A DNA stretch of 9,598 nucleotides from the NCBI GenBank assembly GCA_964389805.1, contig CAYMFU010000204.1:1-9598 (forward strand), read 5' to 3'. The translations under genes were made by a program, and so were the position numbers. Positions 1-5,029 of the stretch are shown here, piece by piece. Numbering within the stretch: the first letter of the stretch is position 1; the number at the start of each line of letters is the position of its first letter. This DNA comes from JAGTVG01 sp964389805. Its GTDB lineage: Bacteria > Bacteroidota > Bacteroidia > Cytophagales > Cyclobacteriaceae. The notes beneath the pieces were generated by a model. The model made no database searches and was not told the origin of the DNA. It was given only the letters and a program-made list of their open reading frames with translations.

Positions 1-134
1 AACAAATAATTCATACCAGGTACAATTAAAGTTTAAACATTTCTCCACGTTTAATGCTTTATAATGGTAGAATGTTTGATTTCTAAAACCCAGCACAATG
101 CATTGGCAGTACCACCGATAAAATATAAGGCCAT
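1..134. other. Leader region upstream of the Rieske/TPP gene
   Basis: AT-rich, no gene recognised. A TTTG at 75-78 followed after 20 bases by TGCATTGG (99-106) has the spacing of a Bacteroidota -33/-7 promoter but matches only 4 of 6 conserved -7 bases, so it is not called. One + frame is open from base 2 to a TAA at 62-64; it could be the tail of an upstream gene but is too short to judge. Confidence 0.3.
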
Positions 135-2081
135 ATGAATAGAAAATTAATCTGGCATAAAGTACTTGATGACCGAAAATACCTTCCGGAAGGAAGAGTA
201 ATGACAGTTGAAGCTGGCCACACACAGGTATGCCTAACTCATTTCAAAGGAAGCTTTACCGCTTTAACCAACAAATGTCCTCATCAGGGCGGACCTCTCG
301 GTGAAGGCTCAATTGAGAATGGCTTGTTGAGATGTCCCTGGCATGGCTGGGATTTCAATCCTTTTGGAGGGGATTCGGAAGGCTTCGAGGACGGGCTTAA
401 GACATATGATCTTAAAATTGAGGATGATGCTATTTATGTTGGGATAGAACAAGAACCTCCACATGAAGAGACCATCAGCGATATAATGGTAGAAACGATG
501 ATAAATTGGGGTGTGAACAGGGTGTTTGGAATGGTTGGTCACTCCAACCTCGGTTTTGCAGATGCCTTAAGACGGCAGGAAGAAAAAGGCAACTTAAAAT
601 ATATAGGAATACGGCATGAGGGAGCTGCTTCTTTTGCTGCTTCTGCTTATGGGAAATTGAGCGGTAAGCCTGCTGCCTGTTTTGCAATTGCAGGGCCTGG
701 GAGCACAAATATGTTTACCGGTCTATGGGATGCAAAAGTAGATAGGGCACCTATTCTGGCCCTCACTGGTCAGGTAGCAACCCAGGTGGTTGGAACCGGT
801 AATTTCCAGGAAGTCGATCTGGTACGCGCCTTTCAAACAGTGGCTGAGTTTAATCAACGTGTGGAACACCAAAGCAAACACACAGAATTGATGTCCCTGG
901 CCATTAAACATGCAATTCTCAAAAGAGATGTTGCTCACCTTACTTTTCCTGACCAGGTACAGACTTTGAAAGCCGATGGTTTAAAAGCGCAAACACCTGA
1001 AGGAAGAATCGCATCACTAACCATTGCTCCGCCGGAAGAAAGCTTAAACCTGGCTATCGAATCTATTAAATCTGCTCAAAGGCCTCTTATTATTGTTGGA
1101 CACGGCGCAAGATTTCACATGGAAGAAATCATAAAGTTAGCCGAAGGGATTAATTGCCCGGTTGCTACAACCTTTAAAGGAAAAGGACAAATATCGGATA
1201 CACACAGATTGGGTTGTGGAGTGCTGGGTAGAAGCGGAACTCCTATTGCCTCTTATTTCATGAACGAAGCGGATCTGCTGATCGTGATAGGAGCTTCCTT
1301 CTCTAACCACACAGGAATAACACCTAAAAAAACAATTATTCAGATTGACTATGATCCACTGGCCATAGCCAAATTCCATAAGATAGATATCGCAGTTTTT
1401 GGGGAGATATCAAGAACAATACGACTGATAAACAATTCTAAAGATGATCTGACTGCCAACAAGATCAGTCAGGAAGCGGAAATATCAGAAAGATGGTCTA
1501 TCTGGAGAAAAGAAAAACAGAAAAGGTTACTTGAGGATAGAGGAAAAGGACTCAGCTCTATTGCCATATTTGATGCTTTAACCAGACTCGCACCTGAGAA
1601 TGCAGTGATGTGCGTAGATGTGGGGAATAACGCCTATTCTTTCGGCAGGTATTTTGAATCAAAAAATCATAGCTTTCTGATGTCTGGTTATCTCGGCTCC
1701 ATCGGATTTGCTTTACCTGCCTCCATTGGTGCCTGGGCAGCTGTTGTCGATAGCAGGCCAGTCCTGGCTGTAGCAGGTGATGGCGGACTTTGCCAATATT
1801 TGGCTGAATTCACTACATTGGTAAAATACAACATTCCCGTCAAGGTAGTTGTTATTAACAATAATGAGCTTGGAAAGATCACCAAAGAACAACGTGCCGG
1901 GGGATGGGATAAGTGGGCTACAGATCTGGTAAATCCGGATTTTGCTTCCTATACGAATAGTTGTGGTGGCCTAGGTATCGAGGTGACGAGTAAGGAATCA
2001 TTAGATGCAGCGTTATTAAAACTTTTTAATCATCAGGGACCAGCCCTGCTTGAGGTAAAAGCAGATGTAAATTTGATTTAA
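135..2081 (+). CDS. Rieske [2Fe-2S] domain fused to a pyruvate-oxidase-type thiamine-diphosphate enzyme
   Basis: 648 aa. Residues 1-105 form a Rieske ferredoxin-type domain with cluster ligands C48/H50 (CPHQGG) and C67/H70 (CPWHGW), in the usual C-x-H-x16-C-x2-H spacing. From about residue 113 a full three-part TPP enzyme follows. The PYR domain has catalytic Glu162 (RHEG) and the GTGNFQE stretch resembling PoxB. The middle nucleotide/FAD-type domain covers about 300-435. The PP domain has the Mg-TPP motif GDGG (548-551) and NN at 575-576. The similarity pattern favours pyruvate oxidase (PoxB-like: decarboxylation of pyruvate or a related 2-keto acid, electrons to FAD) over acetolactate synthase. 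The C-terminal membrane-binding tail of PoxB is absent; the chain ends soon after the PP domain. No signal peptide or membrane segment is visible, so it is probably cytoplasmic. ATG at 135 is preceded by a weak AAGG (127-130) and gives an intact Rieske N-terminus. Substrate and final electron acceptor are not known; another TPP lyase/oxidase activity is possible. Confidence 0.9.
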   Translation: MNRKLIWHKVLDDRKYLPEGRVMTVEAGHTQVCLTHFKGSFTALTNKCPHQGGPLGEGSIENGLLRCPWHGWDFNPFGGDSEGFEDGLKTYDLKIEDDAIYVGIEQEPPHEETISDIMVETMINWGVNRVFGMVGHSNLGFADALRRQEEKGNLKYIGIRHEGAASFAASAYGKLSGKPAACFAIAGPGSTNMFTGLWDAKVDRAPILALTGQVATQVVGTGNFQEVDLVRAFQTVAEFNQRVEHQSKHTELMSLAIKHAILKRDVAHLTFPDQVQTLKADGLKAQTPEGRIASLTIAPPEESLNLAIESIKSAQRPLIIVGHGARFHMEEIIKLAEGINCPVATTFKGKGQISDTHRLGCGVLGRSGTPIASYFMNEADLLIVIGASFSNHTGITPKKTIIQIDYDPLAIAKFHKIDIAVFGEISRTIRLINNSKDDLTANKISQEAEISERWSIWRKEKQKRLLEDRGKGLSSIAIFDALTRLAPENAVMCVDVGNNAYSFGRYFESKNHSFLMSGYLGSIGFALPASIGAWAAVVDSRPVLAVAGDGGLCQYLAEFTTLVKYNIPVKVVVINNNELGKITKEQRAGGWDKWATDLVNPDFASYTNSCGGLGIEVTSKESLDAALLKLFNHQGPALLEVKADVNLI

Positions 2082-2091
2082 AAAATAACAT

Positions 2092-2115
2092 TAAATATTA
2101 AAAGGGTAAATATTA
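2092..2115. repeat. Two direct copies of a 9-base AT-rich word between the first two genes
   Basis: TAAATATTA occurs at 2092-2100 and again at 2107-2115, 15 bases apart start to start, inside the 59-bp gap between the Rieske/TPP gene and the MDR gene. The surroundings are very AT-rich, so chance is a serious alternative; a regulator site or internal promoter region is possible. Confidence 0.3.
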
Positions 2116-2140
2116 GAAATAACAGAAATGCGGAATTAAA

Positions 2141-3109
2141 ATGAAGGCAGCTGTCACAACAAGATCCGGGCTACCAAATGTGATTGAAATTAAAGATGTC
2201 CCCATGCCTGAAATGAAAACCGGCTGGGTACTTATTCGTGTCAAAGCATTTGGATTGAACCGCTCTGAGCTTTTTACCAGACGGGGGGATTCTCCTGATG
2301 TTGTGTTTCCAAGAATTCAGGGGATCGAATGTGTAGGAATTGTTGAAAAAGATCCTTCTGGAACTTATAGGAAAGATCAAAAGGTAGCTGCAATCATGGG
2401 CAGCATGGGCCGATTGTTTGATGGTGGATATGCCGAATTTGCATTGGTCCCTCTTGAAATTGTATTTCCATTCAAGAGTAATTTGCCATGGGATATTTTA
2501 GGGACGATACCAGAAATGTTTCAGACTGTTTCAGGTTCATTGAACCAGGCATTGGAAATCCAATCTGATGAAACCTTACTTATTCGCGGAGGCACTTCTT
2601 CAATCGGTATGTTAGCCTGTCAATTGGCTAAATCCAAAGGGTTGACAGTGATATCAACTACCCGCAATCCGGATAAAAAGGAGTCCTTATTGGATAATGG
2701 AGCCGACCATGTATTGATTGATAATGGTTTTGTTTCAGAGGAGCTCAGAGAAATCCTTCCGGACGGGGTAAATAAAGTTATGGAGCTGGTTGGTACAAAT
2801 ACACTAAAGGATTCATTGAAATGTATCGCAACAAAGGGAATGGTTTGTATGACAGGCATTCTTGGTAACGAATGGACAATGTCCGATTTTACCCCGATGG
2901 GTGACATACCATCATTAGGTAGATTGACAGTTTACATGGGTGAGTCGAAAAACCTTTCTAAAGAGCTGCTACAGGAATTTATTGACGAAGTTGAAAAAGA
3001 GAATATCCAGCTGAATATTGATAAAGTATATCAACTGCCTCAAATAGTTGAGGCACACCAATATATGGAAGATAACATGGCGAAAGGAAAGATTGTAGTA
3101 AAAATCTAG
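2141..3109 (+). CDS. Zinc-independent MDR-family oxidoreductase (quinone oxidoreductase-like)
   Basis: 322 aa, the normal length for the medium-chain dehydrogenase/reductase quinone-oxidoreductase group. The N-terminal GroES-like catalytic domain covers about 1-120, with the typical GLNRSEL (38-44), an IQGIECVG stretch (59-66) and a GGYAEF motif (95-100). A Rossmann domain follows, with dinucleotide loop RGGTSSIG (149-156) in place of the common GAAGGVG, and STTRN (172-176) after the second beta strand, where the Arg is compatible with NADPH. The Cys/His/Glu zinc ligands of alcohol dehydrogenases are not evident, which supports NAD(P)H-dependent reduction of a quinone or an activated alkene/carbonyl rather than alcohol oxidation. 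It starts 59 bp after the Rieske/TPP gene and ends 32 bp before the FAS1 gene, so it is probably co-transcribed with both. The ATG has an A-rich leader without a Shine-Dalgarno, as is common in Bacteroidota. The substrate cannot be told from sequence. Confidence 0.88.
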   Translation: MKAAVTTRSGLPNVIEIKDVPMPEMKTGWVLIRVKAFGLNRSELFTRRGDSPDVVFPRIQGIECVGIVEKDPSGTYRKDQKVAAIMGSMGRLFDGGYAEFALVPLEIVFPFKSNLPWDILGTIPEMFQTVSGSLNQALEIQSDETLLIRGGTSSIGMLACQLAKSKGLTVISTTRNPDKKESLLDNGADHVLIDNGFVSEELREILPDGVNKVMELVGTNTLKDSLKCIATKGMVCMTGILGNEWTMSDFTPMGDIPSLGRLTVYMGESKNLSKELLQEFIDEVEKENIQLNIDKVYQLPQIVEAHQYMEDNMAKGKIVVKI

Positions 3110-3141
3110 TAAGAACTGATTTTAAAAAGTAAATTGAAGCA

Positions 3142-4131
3142 ATGAAAAAGACTATCAGGTATGTCGTTTATATTCTATCATGGTTGATTTTTTTCAACTC
3201 ATGCATACCACCAATTCAGGATCCACCTCCTGATTTCAGGTCTTTTGAGCCACCCGATACTGATCTGCTTGATGTGGGGTATACATTGCCCATCCTCAAG
3301 GATTTTATGTATGCCATGCACAAAACACATCTGACAGATCTGATGGAAGAGGAGGGGCCCTATACGGTATTTGCTCCAATTTATGTCTCCTTTGATAAAT
3401 TTCGAATTGAAAATAAATTAATGCATATCGACCAGTACCCGGAAGACGATCTGAGAAAAATTTTACGCTATCATATTCTTCCTGGTAATTGGAGCCTCTT
3501 GAATATGCCGGATGGGTATTATCCAACCATGCTGAATGAAAAAACATCAGGTAATCCGATAGATCTCTACATAGAGTATAATTACATATTCAGGATCAAT
3601 GGCTTGAATATTATTTATGAAGCTGATCTGCCTTCTGCTAATGGTTTCATACATGCCATTAAAGTGATTTTAAAAATCCCCACTATGCGGGATCAATTAT
3701 CGGTAAACAAAGATTTTTCTTTGATTTCGGAAATTCTGAAAAGAAAGGATATTGATCCTGAAATAAAAATCCTCTTATCAGATGATGTTCCTGATACTTT
3801 TTTTGCTCCAACGGATAAGGCCGTAAACTCATTCCTTGATAATAATCCTGCCTGGGAAACTATCGATGATATTCCTGCAAAATCCCTTAATGAAATAATC
3901 AGGAATCATCTATTAAGAAATGAAAATATTGTCATGAATGGAATAAAGGAAGATATGACACTTACCCTATCGAATGGTAATACTGTTATCATTAAAATAG
4001 ATTACCCTAAATGGTCGATAATGCAGGGAAACAGGAAAATTGCAAATATTAATATTAAAGATATTCAAGGTGTAGATGGCGTTATTCACCAGTTAGATAA
4101 AGTTCTGATCCCGTCAGACCTCGATCAGTAA
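3142..4131 (+). CDS. Lipoprotein with two fasciclin (FAS1) domains
   Basis: 329 aa. The N-terminus is a lipoprotein signal: MKK, a hydrophobic stretch to residue 20, then Cys21 in the context IFFNSC, followed by a Pro-rich linker (PP at 23-24, PPP at 28-30). The lipobox is loose because F rather than L occupies -3, so lipidation is likely but not certain. FAS1 domain 1 (about 40-180) shows the H1-like TVFAP (75-79), the YHILPG motif (110-115) and the H2-like ANGFIHAI (166-173). FAS1 domain 2 (about 188-326) shows FFAPTDKA (220-227), a weakened NHLL in place of the YH motif (255-258), and GVDGVIHQLDKVLIP (310-324). FAS1 domains are known as extracellular adhesion or ligand-binding modules; in Bacteroidota such lipoproteins usually sit on the outer membrane. 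It is last in the three-gene run, 32 bp after the MDR gene. Its partner is unknown and a role shared with the two redox genes is not shown by the sequence. Confidence 0.88.
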   Translation: MKKTIRYVVYILSWLIFFNSCIPPIQDPPPDFRSFEPPDTDLLDVGYTLPILKDFMYAMHKTHLTDLMEEEGPYTVFAPIYVSFDKFRIENKLMHIDQYPEDDLRKILRYHILPGNWSLLNMPDGYYPTMLNEKTSGNPIDLYIEYNYIFRINGLNIIYEADLPSANGFIHAIKVILKIPTMRDQLSVNKDFSLISEILKRKDIDPEIKILLSDDVPDTFFAPTDKAVNSFLDNNPAWETIDDIPAKSLNEIIRNHLLRNENIVMNGIKEDMTLTLSNGNTVIIKIDYPKWSIMQGNRKIANINIKDIQGVDGVIHQLDKVLIPSDLDQ

Positions 4132-4332
4132 TACCTGCCTGGCCACCACGACCGGCTGCCTTCCTGACATAGTCATTCAGGTGGGGTTTTGCCGGAAGGG
4201 TGACCAATCCTGACAGGTAGTGTGATTGTTTTATGTAAGCTAATTATAGCGGTTGAACCCATTTGTCTGGTAATCGAACAAGGACTTGTAGTGATCCCTT
4301 CCTCTATATGAGAGAATAGAATTATAATATCG
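4132..4332. other. Convergent intergenic region with a short GC-rich stretch
   Basis: This lies between the stop of the FAS1 lipoprotein gene (+) and the stop of the response-regulator gene (-). The first roughly 80 bases are clearly GC-richer than the surroundings (47 G/C of 79 by hand count over 4132-4210) and contain several short inverted repeats: CCTGA/TCAGG (4163-4167/4177-4181), CCTTCC/GGAAGG (4159-4164/4194-4199), CCGGC/GCCGG (4152-4156/4191-4195) and TACCTG/CAGGTA (4132-4137/4214-4219). These compete with each other, and only a short TTTT follows at 4187-4190, so no single convincing intrinsic terminator can be named. The rest is AT-rich with no recognisable gene. Confidence 0.5.
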
Positions 4333-4764
4333 CTAGGTCTTATATACATATTCGTTATTCTTAGTCAGGTACAACTCAATCTCCTGGATCATACCCATGG
4401 TCAATGGTTTTTGTAAATATCCTTTGATACATGGATACTGTTTCGCCTGATCCCGATCCTTTTCAGCAATAGAATTCGTCAGCAGGAACAAGGTGATCTT
4501 GCGTCTAAAATTTTCTTTTAATTTTATATACTCTGAAAGAAAATCCCAGCCTTTCATATCATAGAGATTAAGATCCAGAAATATAAGATCCGGATAATCC
4601 CCCTGTCGCATTGAGCTGTTCGTCTTCAAATACTTCAGTGCAGCCTTGCCTGAATAAAAGCTGTCAGCTTTCTCTGCCAGGCCAGAATGCTCTACAATCT
4701 TACCCGTAATGTAGTTGCTCAATTCATCATCATCTACAATCATTAATTTATTAACTGGTATCAT
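4333..4764 (-). CDS. Stand-alone response-regulator receiver (CheY-like) protein
   Basis: 143 aa, essentially one receiver domain. Visible landmarks are the acidic cluster D11-D13 (VDDDE), the phosphoacceptor Asp64 in FLDLNL, the switch Thr96/Ser98 in LLTNS, and Lys119-Pro120 (QKP). No DNA-binding, enzymatic or PglZ output domain follows, so it is not PorX of the T9SS regulatory pathway. Such single-domain receivers act through protein-protein contacts, for instance in a phosphorelay or on a histidine kinase. No kinase gene is in the window. The ATG at 4762-4764 is preferred because the next Met (residue 8) would cut into the first beta strand. There is no Shine-Dalgarno. It lies on the same strand as the large protease gene, 265 bp downstream of it. 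A terminator-like hairpin and its own candidate sigma-54-type promoter lie between them, so it is probably transcribed separately. Confidence 0.9.
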   Translation of the reverse strand: MIPVNKLMIVDDDELSNYITGKIVEHSGLAEKADSFYSGKAALKYLKTNSSMRQGDYPDLIFLDLNLYDMKGWDFLSEYIKLKENFRRKITLFLLTNSIAEKDRDQAKQYPCIKGYLQKPLTMGMIQEIELYLTKNNEYVYKT

Positions 4765-4802
4765 AGCTTTGAATTTTATGTTTTAGGCTACTACTGTTAT
4801 AT

Positions 4803-4818
4803 GGAAAAAGCGTGCCAA
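4803..4818 (-). promoter_or_regulatory. Sigma-54-like -24/-12 promoter candidate for the receiver gene
   Basis: Read on the - strand the site is TTGGCACGCTTTTTCC, followed by A. Against the sigma-54 consensus TGGCACG-N4-TTGCW it matches at 11 of 12 defined positions, with GG and the -12 C in correct 10-base spacing. The one mismatch (G to C in the -13/-12 GC pair) falls on a highly conserved base, so activity is uncertain. The start of transcription would fall roughly 25-30 bases before the ATG of the receiver gene. No better Bacteroidota -33/-7 promoter was seen there. Confidence 0.4.
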
Positions 4819-4881
4819 CTGAAAAAACATCCCCTCAATTGCGCTAAACTGGATTTTCAATCACCGAGATTGTCCTATAAT

Positions 4882-4911
4882 GAAAAATAGTCCCAAAATG
4901 GGAAAACTATT
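4882..4911 (-). terminator. Terminator-like bulged hairpin downstream of the C25 protease gene
   Basis: On the - strand the order is AATAG, a TTT bulge, TCCCA, loop TTT, TGGGA, CTATT, then further T residues and C. The inner 5-bp stem (4891-4895 with 4899-4903) and outer 5-bp stem (AATAG with CTATT) stack across the bulge, and a T tract lies at the 3' side. It is about 120-150 bases after the protease stop codon and upstream of the receiver gene, where a transcription end is expected. The stem is short and part of the T tract is used in pairing, so strength is doubtful. Confidence 0.4.
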
Positions 4912-4967
4912 AATGCCTGGGAAAAGGATTATGGGAGTAGCCAGGATTCGGCAAACAAGTATAATTT

Positions 4968-4989
4968 CTATACTATTTACATAGTATAG
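4968..4989. repeat. Perfect 9-bp inverted repeat with 4-base spacer
   Basis: CTATACTAT (4968-4976), spacer TTAC, then ATAGTATAG (4981-4989), a perfect dyad. It lies 40 bases past the stop of the protease gene and about 150 bases upstream of the candidate sigma-54 promoter of the receiver gene. Neither strand has a T tract right after it, so it is not a normal intrinsic terminator. It could be an operator or enhancer site for a dimeric regulator, or a 3'-end hairpin protecting the protease mRNA. Confidence 0.55.
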
Positions 4990-5029
4990 GGGGATAAAAA
5001 CTGCTTTCCAGCCAATATCAGATTAACCT

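Noticed and set aside
2..64. Possible C-terminus of an upstream gene on the + strand ending at TAA 62-64
   Set aside because: Only 20 codons, no recognisable motif, easily a chance frame.
75..106. Bacteroidota-type -33/-7 promoter (TTTG, 20 bases, TGCATTGG) ahead of the Rieske/TPP gene
   Set aside because: Only 4 of 6 conserved -7 bases match; too weak in AT-rich DNA to call.
309..938. Open frames of 71-77 codons on the - strand inside the Rieske/TPP gene
   Set aside because: They are antisense to a gene with clear motifs, look like low-quality protein and have no recognisable domain.
135..2081. Rieske/TPP fusion as acetolactate synthase (IlvB)
   Set aside because: The PYR and middle domains resemble pyruvate oxidase more closely, there is no small regulatory subunit gene nearby, and the neighbours are not branched-chain amino-acid genes.
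4278..4289. Inverted repeat ACAAG-GA-CTTGT
   Set aside because: The stem is only 5 bp with a 2-base gap and no T tract; common by chance.
4333..4764. Receiver protein as PorX, the T9SS response regulator
   Set aside because: It is only 143 aa and lacks the PglZ effector domain that defines PorX.
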